Assembly (NCBI RefSeq): GCF_000219625.1
Contig: NC_018217.1
Location: 2,542,001 to 2,606,000 of the forward strand
Source: Zymoseptoria tritici IPO323
Taxonomy: Eukaryota; Ascomycota; Dothideomycetes; Mycosphaerellales; Mycosphaerellaceae
DNA length: 64,000 bases
Reading direction: 5' to 3'
Shown here in pieces: positions 8,913 to 20,149 of the stretch (positions within the stretch are counted from its first letter, which is position 1; each line of letters begins with the position of its first letter). The notes under the pieces are model-generated. The model had not been told where the DNA came from and searched no databases. It saw only the letters and a list, made by a program, of their open reading frames with translations. Both the position numbers and the translations under genes were made by a program.

Positions 8913-11471
8913 TCAACCGCCCTGGCCATTCGGTGGACTGGCTTGACGGTTGGTCCCTTCCCAGGCAGGACTCCAAAGGCCGCCGCCCGCTCCAAAGAGC
9001 ATCGAATTCGCGATGCCATGCTGCTCCACGCTAGAGTATCCATTTGCGTATGGAGTCTTGACTGCGGCATGTTCCGCGATCACACGTGGCGCCGACTCGA
9101 GAGTGCCCCAAGAGTCGTTGCCCGCCATGGAGTTTCTGCTGCGAATGCTACTCGCAGAGTTAACGCGGCTGTGAATGCGAGGATGACCGATCGCTGGAGA
9201 TGCGCCAAGAGTCCCGGTCGGAAGACCAGGTGGGAATGCAGGTGACGTCGAACCTGGTGCGCTGCCCCAAATGCGAGAGATGGACTGCATGCGCTCATGG
9301 TGTGGACTCATGGAGCCCGTGGTCGAGTATGCAGTCGGACGAATGCCAGGAGGAGTAAGAGCGGCCGTGGGACGGCTGATGAAACTGATGGGAGACCTCG
9401 CTGGCGGATGAGGGTATTTAGGAGCGGATGAGTTCAGGTCTGTCAAGCTGTCCTGCATGATGGCTAGGCCATCACCATTGGAGACCACTGCTGGATCGCA
9501 AGCGAGCTGCTGAGGAGGTGTAACGGGGTGATTACCCTCATCGTCGTCGACCAAGTCATCAACCATACGGCTCAAGTCGTCATCGCGAGACTGAACCTTA
9601 GCTGTCTTGGCCTTCTTGGGCAACGGCTGTGCAGGGCGCGCTTGCTGCGCGTGTCCATTCGCGGCGATGGAAGCATAGCTGATGGGCTTCGGCTTTGACT
9701 TTGGTGCTGCTTGGGCCTGAATCGACCGGGACTTGGGCGGCGCGATTGGCTCCGGCGCATATTCCATCGGCTGCACGACCAAAGGCTCGATATCCTGCTC
9801 GCTACCGTGATAGATTCGGGTGCCGCGAATGTAGACAGGGGCGCCATCATCGCTGCTAGCCATTTCAACGCCGTCCGCCAGAAAGTCTTTCACGCGCTGC
9901 AACATTTCCACATCCGCAGAGGCTTGAACAACATCGGTGTCGGTGCACCTTGGTCTGAGATCACCGGTCGTCCTATCGTACCAGGTCTTTGACGTCTTGC
10001 CACCATCGTCCATGAGAGGTTTGAACGCAATTGTGTCGACGTCCTCCACGAGCATATAGCCGATATTGGCGACATCATCGAGATCCCAAATAGGAAAAGC
10101 TTGCGCCATGAGATCGACAACGCGAGCGTACGACGACCAGAACTGCGTGATCGAGCCGGCCATGCTTTCCTCGGTTGCGAGACCACAGACGATGTGGACG
10201 ACCGTGGCCAGCCAGTTGTTGCAGATACGCAGACAAGGTAGCAGACTGCGGCTGATGCGCGTCAACTTAACAGTAAGATCGTCGTCATTAGCGTCGTCCA
10301 TGTTGGAAAGCTTAGATCGGAGGTCGTCGTAAAAGACGCGGAGAAGAGCAGTGAAAGTCCGAAGGTTGAACCTGAAGTAGTAGAGGTAAGACTGCTGGAA
10401 GAGCATATTGTCGGACGCATCTACGCAACGGTCAGCACTGTTTGGGCACGGTCTTGCACAGGACTCACTCTTGAATCGTTCGCCAGCTGTGTACTGTGCT
10501 GCAACGTTGATGATGATCATACGCATGAGAGTGCCGTCCAGATCTCGCTGCTTGATCACATTGGTCAATCGGCTGAGGACTTCAAGTTCCAGCTCGTTAT
10601 GGCCGGAGAACTCCTCGCCACTATAGCACATGCTATGCAAGCGAACGAACCAGCCGACCAGGTGGTTCTTCGAAGCATCGGGATCGTTTGGAGGGCCTTT
10701 TTGGATCAAAGTGTTCTTCACCCATGCAGCATTCGTCTTCTCCACTTCCTTCTGCAAATTGTTGATCGCAAGCGGGAAGGGATCCTCGACGGTTATGGCA
10801 CGGTAAAGGTGGTATATCGCACGCAAATGGTGCTTGTTCTGGAGAGCAATGACTGCTTGCTGGTGATGGCCCAAACCAGAGGATGGGCGGAAGGTGGCAG
10901 CCAAGGCATAGAAGCCAATGGCAGGTCCGAAGTTCGGGGTGTCGTCCAGCTTGTCCTCTGCACGATAGCGGCAGATGTCGCCGAGATAGCCTAGAGTACG
11001 ATGGCAAGAGTCCGAAGCGTACTGGTAGAGCTCTGAGGAAATAGACGTGCCATGGCTTTCGCCGGTGGCTTTGTCTCCCTTCGTCTCCACCTGACTGGCG
11101 ATTCTCTGCAACACCACGCCATTCGAGGCCAAGTTGAGCTCGGTGATATAGTTGCGGTAGTATCGCTCACTGTGCTTCAGCCAGGAGAGAAAGAAGCGCT
11201 GAATCTGCCGTGCTTCCACGGGAAATTCGGCCCTCTGCTTCTGCGCTGGCTTCCAGAATTTGGCAAAGTACTTTCGACCCAGCACATGCGCCTGCCAAAG
11301 TCGCAGCTCACTGCCCTCGGCACGGCTGAAGTCGGAGAATGCGACCGTCTCCGTGAGTTGGCGGTATGATTTGAAGGCGTCGAGGACAGCCTGCATCGGC
11401 GCATCCTGCTCTTTCAACATTTTGAGAACATCATGTTCCGCAGCTCGCTCGCGCGCGAGCAAGTCTTCCAT
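8913..11471 (-). CDS. Est1/SMG7-like (14-3-3-like TPR) protein
   Basis: Exons 10469-11471 and 8913-10420, with a 48-bp intron, give 836 residues. The N-terminal half carries an Est1-type helical domain: WKPAQKQRAEFPVEARQIQ, then SSELYQYASDSCHRTLGYLGDICRYR and FYALAATFRPSSGLGHHQQA. The last of these is the signature phosphopeptide-binding TPR layout of SMG5/6/7 and yeast Ebs1. The region after residue 560 is Pro/Ser-rich and disordered, with no PIN domain, so SMG6 is unlikely. The family acts in nonsense-mediated mRNA decay (binding phosphorylated Upf1) and, in yeast, in telomerase recruitment. The position of the intron supports K|N|ASDN across the junction. The family call is solid; a choice between NMD and telomere roles is not possible from sequence. 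Confidence 0.87.
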   Translation of the reverse strand: MEDLLARERAAEHDVLKMLKEQDAPMQAVLDAFKSYRQLTETVAFSDFSRAEGSELRLWQAHVLGRKYFAKFWKPAQKQRAEFPVEARQIQRFFLSWLKHSERYYRNYITELNLASNGVVLQRIASQVETKGDKATGESHGTSISSELYQYASDSCHRTLGYLGDICRYRAEDKLDDTPNFGPAIGFYALAATFRPSSGLGHHQQAVIALQNKHHLRAIYHLYRAITVEDPFPLAINNLQKEVEKTNAAWVKNTLIQKGPPNDPDASKNHLVGWFVRLHSMCYSGEEFSGHNELELEVLSRLTNVIKQRDLDGTLMRMIIINVAAQYTAGERFKSESCARPCPNSADRCVDASDNMLFQQSYLYYFRFNLRTFTALLRVFYDDLRSKLSNMDDANDDDLTVKLTRISRSLLPCLRICNNWLATVVHIVCGLATEESMAGSITQFWSSYARVVDLMAQAFPIWDLDDVANIGYMLVEDVDTIAFKPLMDDGGKTSKTWYDRTTGDLRPRCTDTDVVQASADVEMLQRVKDFLADGVEMASSDDGAPVYIRGTRIYHGSEQDIEPLVVQPMEYAPEPIAPPKSRSIQAQAAPKSKPKPISYASIAANGHAQQARPAQPLPKKAKTAKVQSRDDDLSRMVDDLVDDDEGNHPVTPPQQLACDPAVVSNGDGLAIMQDSLTDLNSSAPKYPHPPARSPISFISRPTAALTPPGIRPTAYSTTGSMSPHHERMQSISRIWGSAPGSTSPAFPPGLPTGTLGASPAIGHPRIHSRVNSASSIRSRNSMAGNDSWGTLESAPRVIAEHAAVKTPYANGYSSVEQHGIANSMLFGAGGGLWSPAWEGTNRQASPPNGQGG

Positions 11472-12078
11472 ATTCCCGACCCTCGTGTGATTCTCATAGG
11501 CGCTGCGATTCCGTATGACCGCTGCTCGGTCAACGGTGCTGGTCAGGTGAAGAGTGTGGTAGTAGGTTGTTCGGCGTGGGCGCAGCAGTCGATATGCGCC
11601 ATCGAGCGAGGGTGTGTGGCGGCGGAAGGTGTTCCTAGCACGGTCGCGTGATGTTCTGTTCGAGTCACCGAGGATGCGCCCGTGAATGCGAGTTCTTCAA
11701 GTGCTCAACCAGCAGAACGTCCTCGGATTATGGCAGTGCTGAGCTTGGTCGAGGTAGGTCTTGATAGTGAAAGGCGCTCGTAGTCACTCACGAGCCAAAA
11801 TTAGGCTAGTCGAGGGCTAGCGCCGGAACGGCTCTTCGTTGCCGCCGACGATCCAGGCCACTGAATCTCCGGTGCTGTTGCTGCTGTGCTGCTCTTCCTT
11901 GCAATGACATCAATAACTTCTGGGCCATCAGGCTTGATATCAAGCAGACTGCCATCTTCGCCTGAATGTCAGTCTCTTGGGATTCCAATCGTACTGAAGT
12001 TGTAGGTCCACGATCAGTTCCGGCTCTATTCGATACGAGGGCAAATAGCGTCTGATCTTCCCTCACCGCATCACCGTC
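11472..12078. other. Divergent promoter region, Est1-like / zinc-finger gene
   Basis: A 607-bp gap between divergent starts, in which no further feature was recognised. Confidence 0.4.
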
Positions 12079-12843
12079 ATGGCGACGACCAAACGTTCGA
12101 GGGAGGAGTCTATCAGCGAGGCTGATATGCCTCGCGTGGGAAGTCCACTGGATCAAAGCGAAGCACCTCCCCAAGTCCATACTCCCAAGTATACACAACT
12201 GGAGCCTCAAAGCAAGGAGGCCATCACAATAAGATGCACACTGCCGCCGCATAAACCAACATCTTTCACAACCTATCGGGACTATGAAACGCACTATTCC
12301 AAGCTACACACCAATCGCTGCAGCGAATGCCAGAAGAACTTCCCAAGTGATCACTTCCTTGAGTTACACCTTGCAGAGAATCATGATCCAATTGTGGCCA
12401 CGAGACGAGACAGAGGCGACAAAACGTACGCCTGTTTCGTCGAAGGCTGCGACAAACTCTGTCGCGATTGGAAGAAACGCTCATTCCATCTGATCGACAA
12501 ACACCTCTTTCCCAAGAACTACGATTTTCTCATCGTCAACAACGGCATCGACGGTAGACGGAGCATGCTGCGACCTGGTGTTGATGCGCAGGGCCATCGC
12601 AGGAGCAGTCGAGAAAGGCGGGGTTCTTCTAGCACGGAGGCCACGCAATCGACAGAGGCAACGTCTGTGAGCCAGCAGACCGATGTCTCTGAATTGACGC
12701 CACGCCCTGCTGAGAAGAAAGTCGAGCCGAAGCAAGACTTGTTACTGGATTCTGTGACGAAGTCTATGTCGTCGCTGCAATTCGTACCTAGAAGCATTAC
12801 CTTTGGGAAACGAAAAGGCAAGTCGGGATTCGCAAAGAGTTGA
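12079..12843 (+). CDS. ZNF511-like C2H2 zinc-finger protein
   Basis: An uninterrupted 254-residue protein starting MATTKRSREESISEADM. Three zinc-binding units follow in the ZNF511 pattern: an atypical IRCTLPPHKPTSFTTYRDYE...HYSKLH, then CSECQKNFPSDHFLELHLAENH, then CFVEGCDKLCRDWKKRSFHLIDKH. The fingers occupy about residues 50-155. The C-terminal 100 residues are Ser/Thr-rich and basic (SSRERRGSSSTEATQ), and end in a Lys-rich tail suited to nuclear localisation. The molecular role of this family is poorly known and none is asserted here. Confidence 0.82.
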   Translation: MATTKRSREESISEADMPRVGSPLDQSEAPPQVHTPKYTQLEPQSKEAITIRCTLPPHKPTSFTTYRDYETHYSKLHTNRCSECQKNFPSDHFLELHLAENHDPIVATRRDRGDKTYACFVEGCDKLCRDWKKRSFHLIDKHLFPKNYDFLIVNNGIDGRRSMLRPGVDAQGHRRSSRERRGSSSTEATQSTEATSVSQQTDVSELTPRPAEKKVEPKQDLLLDSVTKSMSSLQFVPRSITFGKRKGKSGFAKS

Positions 12844-13712
12844 GCGTGTGTGATGCTGCCAAAGTCAGGCGGCACACAGTGTAAGTCTTGAGAGATCAGC
12901 GGCACTATCTCTGCGGCATGATCTTTCGTGACGACTCATCCGCCACATGCCATCGGCGCAACACGACGATGAGGCTTCCACGAAATCAGAGCTCACAAAG
13001 CCGGCATTCCAAGCCAGCGGACCGCAAGAAGACATGAAAGCGCGGATTTGTCGGAGCAGGCTTCGAACAATCTTTCACTGCTCCTCTGTCGTACGAGAAG
13101 CTCTTCACGACAAGCAGTCCAAGCACAGAGTGCGTATCGCAACGCCAGCTCCAACATGAGCCACATCACACTACAATTGGATGCGCTCTTCGACGGTTTC
13201 ATCAAGAATGCCCCAGACGTGTTCAATCCGCTATCAACTTCGCTCGAGCAGAGCTTGTTGATAGATTGGCATTGTGAGGAATTTGTACCTCGAGCCGGAC
13301 TATGTGAAGCGGGTCTAGCCTTTGACTGTGTCTGAATGGTTCAATGCTATATGAGGAGTAGAGCAGACAAAGTGCGGTTGTGACTGGCCGGACCGCGTGC
13401 TTGAAGTCTTATAGGAGATGGGCGGCAAGGCGGATGGGTGGATGAATTCTCGGCCCCCAAATCGACGGGAGCTGAGGTGATTAGTCAAAACGCGTCATTC
13501 CCGAGATTCCTGTCTCCGTGCTTTCGTGTGAACGACAAAGCTTCCACGTTCATCTATCTCCACTTTCCATCGACAGTTCCGTCGGTACTGACACTCGAGT
13601 CCCACACATTCGGAGACTGTCAATTCATCGAAACAACACTCTATAGCACTGCGACGCCTCGAACCACTCCGACCGCTGTCCGCGGCACCACCAGGCAGCG
13701 ACACGAGGCACA
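12844..13712. other. Intergenic, weak open frames only
   Basis: All three plus-strand frames are partly open between about 12950 and 13340, with no domain and no convincing ATG-to-stop chain. One frame (about 12973-13335) lacks an upstream ATG. I do not call a gene here. Confidence 0.4.
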
Positions 13713-14708
13713 ATGCCGTCCATATCAACCCTGCTTCTATTTCCGGCCGCCATTTCCGCCCTCACTTTCGACTGCTCTCATGTACGAGTCGGAGGCCAGT
13801 CGTTCAATCTAGAAAAGCTCGGTGGTCCCAAAGAAGTCCACTACCAGGAACGCAACGATCTTTACATTTCCAATACGACCTTCACAATCGACATATGCGC
13901 GCCTCTGGAAAGAGACACCGACAGTGAGAAGGCGAAATTCGAGTGCCCAAGCGGCACGCGCGTGTGCGGCGTCGAGCGTCAATATCAAGGAGATAAGGAT
14001 CCATTGGTGGACAAAGTTATACCTATTGCGGGCGATTTCACTACCTCTCATGGCTCGAGTCGAGCCCTGGATCCCAAATTTGAGCGTCTAAAAGGGAGCG
14101 ATAGCAGCGCGGATTCCGACAAGGAGGGTCTGCGAGGAAAATTGCACGGTGGAGAATTCAAGAACAAGAAGCAGAAGGCTATTGTTGAGTTTCTTTGCGA
14201 TGAAAAGCTGGAGGGCACGGAAGGCTTTGACAGCAAGGAGAAGAGAAGTGCGACGGACGCAAACTTATATGGCAGCATGGGAAAGCGGGAAGCTGAGGAC
14301 AAGGGTGATGGTGATGACAAGGAGAAAGATCCGCTGCCTGATTTGGACGCAGGCAAGAGCTTGTCATTCGTAAGCTACAAAGAGGAGGAAGATGTCGGTG
14401 TACTGCGTCTTACCTGGAAGACCAAGTACGCCTGCGAGGGCGCTGCGGACAAGAAGCCGGGCGGGAAGAAGACTGCTGGCTGGGGATTCTTCACGTGGTT
14501 TCTGATCATCGTGTTCTTGCTTGTTGCGGCATACATCATCTTCGGCTCATGGCTGAACTACAATCGCTACGGTGCTCGAGGTTGGGACCTTATACCGCAT
14601 GGAGATTCGATCCGAGACCTGCCGTACATCGTGAAGGATGTTGGCGGCAACATTGTCGACAGGCTGAAAGGATCAGGTGCTTCACGAGGAGGATACAGCG
14701 CGGTATGA
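13713..14708 (+). CDS. ATG27: Autophagy-related membrane protein Atg27
   Basis: A single-exon gene for a 331-residue type I membrane protein. It has a signal peptide (MPSISTLLLFPAAISALTF) and a Cys-containing luminal domain with the family's DICAPL and TRVCGVERQYQ motifs. A charged, low-complexity luminal insert covers about 130-210. A luminal segment TWKTKYACEG precedes a transmembrane helix near 250-275 (FFTWFLIIVFLLVAAYIIF). The cytosolic tail includes NYNRYGARGWDLIPHGD and ends in YSAV. The C-terminal YSAV is the tyrosine sorting motif described for yeast Atg27 in AP-3-dependent trafficking. Atg27 cycles among Golgi, endosome and vacuole and supports Atg9 delivery. Identity is secure. Confidence 0.94.
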   Translation: MPSISTLLLFPAAISALTFDCSHVRVGGQSFNLEKLGGPKEVHYQERNDLYISNTTFTIDICAPLERDTDSEKAKFECPSGTRVCGVERQYQGDKDPLVDKVIPIAGDFTTSHGSSRALDPKFERLKGSDSSADSDKEGLRGKLHGGEFKNKKQKAIVEFLCDEKLEGTEGFDSKEKRSATDANLYGSMGKREAEDKGDGDDKEKDPLPDLDAGKSLSFVSYKEEEDVGVLRLTWKTKYACEGAADKKPGGKKTAGWGFFTWFLIIVFLLVAAYIIFGSWLNYNRYGARGWDLIPHGDSIRDLPYIVKDVGGNIVDRLKGSGASRGGYSAV

Positions 14709-14866
14709 GTTGCTGCTTGACACGGTTTTTGGGAGCTTCTTTTCGATGTCCAAGGGAACGCACTCTTCGACGTCTTGTATTGTTCTGATACTGGCTAGAC
14801 TACTGTTGGAATAGAGACACCTCGCCGTTGCAACAGACGTGAGCGATCTGGGTCCACTCTCCCAGC

Positions 14867-16622
14867 CTACCAGTGGCCCGCTGGGAGTAAGCTATCTTCC
14901 GCGGGCAACGGTACAAGCCACGCCACATCGTCCAATTGCCCCCACTGCCCCGAGTCCCAGGATGCCGTAGTAGAAACGTCCAGATTGTCGTCGCCGGACG
15001 GAGGCGTCAGCTCGTTGGCAGAACTCTCTGTTCGAGCACTGTTGATGGTCTGGAGGTCCACATTATACGTTAAGAACCACTGCTCTAGCAGGTTGGTAGC
15101 GCTGATGATCATAGCATTCCAACTAGCGCCATCGCCAGCCTGCAGTTCGCTCGAGAGGACTCCCATTCTGGCCAGGTAGTACTCTACTTGCAAATCGCTT
15201 CTGTCAATTGCTTCGGAGTATGTGTTGCCCGGGCCTGACACAGAAATGTACAATTTCAGCAGGACGAGCAATGTGAAGAGGATCCTAGGGATGAAGGACA
15301 TGGAGTCCAACGAAAGTATAACTGCAGTTCCGAGATCAAGAGCAATGTCGAGAGCACGGTGGCATGCATCTTTCAGGTCATGCAGCGCAGCAACGTGAGC
15401 ATCTGTCACGATCAGCGGAGCAGCAAAGTCCTCAGGCGCCAACTGGTGTGGAAGATAGGGCGCTGAGAACGTGCTCTTGTTCGTCGGGGTGTACAGAACC
15501 GGCTCGTTGAGGTGGACCAGGGCGATCTGGTGCCAAAACATCAGTTCCAGAGAGCCTGCGGTCAGAGCGACAGCACTCCAGTTCGCGATCTCGGCCTTGA
15601 GGTCAGAGACTTGTTTTCTGTGCGCGGAGTCCGAGATGATAGACATCGGCGAGGCGTCATGGAGACCGAGACTCAACGCAGTCCGGAAATGCAGCCTAGT
15701 GATGGTCACGAGCAGGCAGAATATGCGGTCTGTGGCTAGCGGCGATATCTGCAAGTAGCCCAAGCACTCCTCATGGTAGGGCGTCCAAACATTGGCGTCT
15801 TGCCGACGAGTCGTCAAAGCCATTGCCGTCGTGGCGATGAAGCACCCCAGCCACGTCCGCGGACCATCACGAAGCAGTACATCTGGGTCCGGGATCGCTG
15901 TGATGGAGAATTTGGCAGAGCCAGGTCCAGCAAGTCCCATGGCTATCGATACGCTGGTGGCCAGCTGAGCGAGCTGCTCCACAGTCGAATGTCCTGCTGA
16001 CTTGGGAGTCGATCGGTACCAAAAGCATGCCAACAACGCCGCCTGCACATGTGGGATAGACACATTCCCGGTACCGATCAGATCTAGCCCGAGAGATTCC
16101 ATCGCCTTCTCGACGAGCTCGTTGCGAACGGCATCGTCCAGGACGTTAGGCGTTGCAAATGCGAGTACCGTGAGAAGGAGGATCGGCTTGTTCCGGCGCA
16201 GCTCAGCGTAGTCGGCAGCGTCCACTGGTACAATGGGCAGTCTGGGAACCACGGACACAGAGTACACACGCAGAGCATCTCGTTGACTGGTCTCGGTCAT
16301 CCGAGTGTCCAAGAAAGTGACAATCTCATCAGATTGAGGCTGGCGTTCCTTCAGCTTAGAGATCCTGGCTTGCTGATGCAGTGCCTTCGTCAAGTTCTCG
16401 ATCTGGGACTCCAGCTCCGTGATGCGATTTCTCTGAAGCCGGCGAACGGCTGGCGCACAATTGATCCCGAGGCGTATGCAACGACCGCATCCTTCTTGAG
16501 TCCGGTCGCATTTGATCTGGCAGATGTCAGACTCCGATGGACTCGTTCGTGCAATCTGCTGTATTCACCTTGAGGACGTGGCATGGCTCGCAAGCGCGAC
16601 GTCGGAAAGGCGCCGCTGACAT
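14867..16622 (-). CDS. Zn(II)2Cys6 fungal transcription factor
   Basis: Exon 1 (16569-16622) and exon 2 (14867-16516) flank a 52-bp intron that cuts the zinc cluster; the product has 567 residues. Spliced, the cluster reads CEPCHVLK joined to IKCDRTQEGCGRCIRLG, the exact C-x2-C-x6-C-x6-C-x2-C-x6-C spacing. A short coiled coil follows (RITELESQIENLTKALHQQ). The middle region (about 120-400) is helical and resembles fungal regulator mid-domains; the C-terminal 60 residues are acidic and Ser/Trp-rich (DDNLDVSTTASWDSG). The gene is divergent from the fasciclin gene at 17014, so co-regulation is possible but not shown. The target pathway is unknown. Confidence 0.88.
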
Positions 16623-17013
16623 TCTCCTAAAGTTGGATGCATGACACGCGGCGGTTTTTGGCCGCTGATATGAGTGAGATCCTCGGGAGCACAAAGTGAA
16701 GCTGCGCCACGATCCGCCAAGTTCTTTGCCATGCCCGTTGCCTTGGATTCTGCTCCGGTTAGATTGATCACTTCCCTTTCGAGCAAGCAATCCTCCGGTT
16801 ATGCATACCAACCCTAATGGAAGGAAGCTTGGCACTTTGAGATCCTGACGTCCTCTGGGGAAAAATCGCCGGCGAATGGGTCGACTATGCTCCTCGTCAG
16901 TCCACATGAGCAGAGTCCAAAGAGTATAACTTATGTAGTAACCAGACCCATTATCAAGTACCAATCCATAAGCCACTCTTACCTCCAGTCTACCTCGCTC
17001 AAAATACATCAAC
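16623..17013. other. Divergent promoter region, Zn2Cys6 / fasciclin gene
   Basis: A 391-bp gap separates divergent start codons. No regulatory element was identified with confidence. Confidence 0.4.
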
Positions 17014-18398
17014 ATGCTCAGAACATTCATCCTCTCAGCCTTGGCGAGCCTAGCCTTCGCACAGGGGGACCTGGTTGCACTGCTTCAATCGCAACCAGAC
17101 CTGAGCACCCTGCTCGACTTTGTTCAGCTCGTACCAGGCCTTGCCAACACTCTCTCGCAAGCGACGAACATCACGATCATCGCACCTACGAATCAGGCGT
17201 TCGACAACGTGCCAACCGAAGTTCCAGAGGGACAGGCCATTGTGAACCGCAACGTCTCCAGCATCGAAGGGCTTCTCGTGAACCATGTCTTCGCCGGTTA
17301 CTATCCATCATCTCTGCTTTCGGAAGTCCCGACCTTTGCTCAGACCTTGCTCAATACCTCTTACCGCAACGAGTTCCAGCCTTTCACAGAGACGCCAAGC
17401 GGCCAATACAATGGTCTCGTGTTGAACGGCGAGAATGTCAACATTCTCTCCGGAGAGCTGACGGTATCGAATGTGATCCAGGGAGTGAGTAGAGCTGCGA
17501 TCCTAGACCGGAAAAATGCTGATTGAGGAACAGGATATCATGCTGGGCGAAGGGATCGTGATCCATGTCGTCGATACCGCAATGTCATTCGCGCCTCCGC
17601 TGCAGCTATTCACAGCGCGCGCTGATCTGCTTGCCTACAATGGCGCTCTCGAAGCGGCAGATCTCGGCCTTGACGTTGGTCTCGAAGAAGATGGTGGTCC
17701 GGTGAACACTTTCACGGACATCACATTTCTCGTGCCGAACGACTTGGCATTCCAGGCCATAGGATCTGTCGTTGACAGCGTGGACCAGGCAACTCTCGCC
17801 CAGGTTCTCGAGTACCACATCATCCCGGATAACATCGTCTTCTCGCCGTCCATTACCAATGCCTCGGTGGCATCGCTGCAGGGCAATGATCTGGTGTTTT
17901 CAGTACTCCCAAACGGCGAGATCTTCGTCAACGGCGCCAAAGTCCTGTTTGCCAATGTCATTCTATCGAACGGCGTGGCGCACATTATCGACTCGTGAGT
18001 ACATGAATTGAGTCAAACAGGATGTCTGTCGAAGAGCTGACAAGTGTGATCGCAGGGTGTTGAATCCAGCATCTGCTCCATTCGACCGTGCTTCGCTAGA
18101 CGCGGCTGCACCGGCCTCCGATCGAATCGCTTTTCCCGGAGCCACACCGAGTGACGACTTGCCTATCACACGCTCATTGTCCTTTGCGTCGGAAGCAATC
18201 GCTCAGACTATCCCGACGCCGGAGATCTTGAAGACCTTGTCATTGGTAGCGGTGACGCCAACATCAGCGTCGACTGTGCCTACGCAGTCTGGGAGCGCGC
18301 CCATCGAGACATACACTGGAGGTGCAGGAGCGCGCCCTGGCATGATGGTAGCCGGCGTTGCCGCGATGGCGGGCGGAATCCTGGCCGCTGGGATGTAA
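17014..18398 (+). CDS. GPI-type cell-surface protein with two FAS1 (fasciclin) domains
   Basis: Exons 17014-17484, 17534-17994 and 18056-18398 give 424 residues. A signal peptide (MLRTFILSALASLAFA) precedes two FAS1 repeats, at about 18-185 and 195-350. Each shows the conserved H1-type strand (ITIIAPTNQAFDNV; ITFLVPNDLAFQAIG) and an H2-type or terminal motif (NVIQG...GIVIHVVDTAM; VILSNGVAHIIDSVLNP). N-glycosylation sequons such as NIT, NVS and NTS occur. The C-terminus is Ser/Thr/Pro-rich and then strongly hydrophobic (MMVAGVAAMAGGILAAGM), as expected for GPI attachment. FAS1 proteins mediate cell adhesion or wall binding. Confidence 0.92.
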
Positions 18399-20149
18399 AC
18401 GCAGTGTGAAGAAGAGGGCAGGCGTCTCGATGGCTTCCATCTTTTCCTGTTCGTGGATGTCATGCCCCGAGGTGGACATCTAGAGAGTGGCGTATATAGA
18501 GATTCAAAATGATCATTCCTTCCCTTGATTGGATCGCGATGAGTTCCTCATGCAGTTCATTGTTGACCAGGTGGTCTTCGAGTTGTAAACAACGCAATTG
18601 AACAGATTCTTTGCGATTCCGCTAACGCTGTGACTAAGCAAAGATCCCTCCAGGGCTGCGACCACGTCTCTCGGTCCAGAACGCCTGCTTCTTGAAAACA
18701 CTGCAAATACCTCCGACGACCACCTTGCCAGAGACACGATGCTGATGCTCGCTGTCCATCGGAAACGACTTGTCCATTGCACTCCGTGCTCACCTGCTAC
18801 CCGTGGCCCACGCACTCCTTCGAACATGGAAGCTTCCGACGAGACCGTCAACACCATGTGAGCACTTCGTCGTTGTCCGGCATCCACTGGCCGCTCCATC
18901 GGATTGAAGAAATCAGCGAAGCGATATTCGGAAGCGTGGCGAGACTGCGCGTTTTCTTTCGCGAGTCGAGCTGACTTTGTGAGGGCCGCTGTTGATAAGC
19001 GTGAACATGCATGGCTTGCATGAGCGTTGCATATATGCCAGCGAAGCCAAGCCCCGCATGCTTCCTCCGCGTCGCTACGCCAGACTCCAGCCTGTCGGTC
19101 GCTTTCCAGGTCGTGATTTACGGCAGCGAAGCATTGTTGCTACCGATCGAATGGACTTCAACGACCACTGTCGTGGCAGATCGAGCGGTTCGGAGAGCAG
19201 TGCAGATCAATGCGATCAATCGCCGACATGTTGCGGCAGTGGTGCTTATGTACCCTTCTCCTGTCGTCAGGCACGAGATCATTTGACTCACCCTCGCCTC
19301 GCCAGGGTGCCCTCAGAGGTCACGGGCGTTGCCTCGTAAGCTCGCGATGGCGATGTTCGTACCGGGCGTAAAAAGGCCTTGTCTTCGAAGCTCCTCACCG
19401 GTGGAATTTGGCGAAGCTCCGCCCGCTTTGCTTGGTAACGCCGGCTGGCCAGCGCAGGCACCTCGTGTAGGTGATGTTTCGCAGCTTTCCAGGAGAACCA
19501 GCCGGTATGCTGCTACGCGTATGGTCTCCAAGACCAACATGAGCCAAAACGCCATGTCAAGGGAATCATTCTCGACTCGGATACCACTGGCGCTCTCGCC
19601 GCAGCTATGCGGGCGCCGCCCATGTTGATGCTGTTGCCTTCGCGGTTCGCGGCTCGCATGTCGCCAGTAGGATGCTTCAGGTAGAACAAGGCACTTCCAT
19701 CAGCTCCGCCGCCAAGCGCGAGACAGAGCCAACGGATACTAGGCTATCTTCGCGATTTCCCTGTTAGCTGGTCCATTGTCTTCCACACCTTGGGCACGCG
19801 ACTTGTCCTCAATAGGCAGAGCAACGCTAAGAAGCTGCTGCATCGAGGCTTTGTGGTCACATTCGAACCGTCCGCGCTTGCGCTTCAATGCATCGGGGCG
19901 GCCTCTATGATTACCATTGCGCAGCGGTTGCCTTGCTCTGGAGGTACCATGAACCACAGATCCCATACATCTATACCGCATACCCCACTCGCCCAAGTAG
20001 TCATCCTCCTTCTCTCCGTCAACTCGGTCGTTGACCCTCCTCATCTAACACGCAGTAGATATACCAGCGACTTCCTGCATCGCGTCTGCACGTCCTCTGT
20101 TCCAACTGTTCGCTCGCCTCTATTGATCCTCACAACACAGAACGGCACC
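18399..20149. other. 1.75 kb intergenic region, no gene seen
   Basis: Short open frames such as 19011-19286 (+) and 19313-19555 (-) have no recognisable domain and overlap each other in antisense. No terminal inverted repeats, transposase motifs or base-composition drop were noticed. It presumably holds the upstream control region of the RD-rich protein gene. Confidence 0.4.

Noticed and set aside
12947..13335. Possible small gene on the plus strand
   Set aside because: All three frames are partly open, the longest lacks an upstream ATG, no domain is visible and no GT-AG chain joins the pieces.
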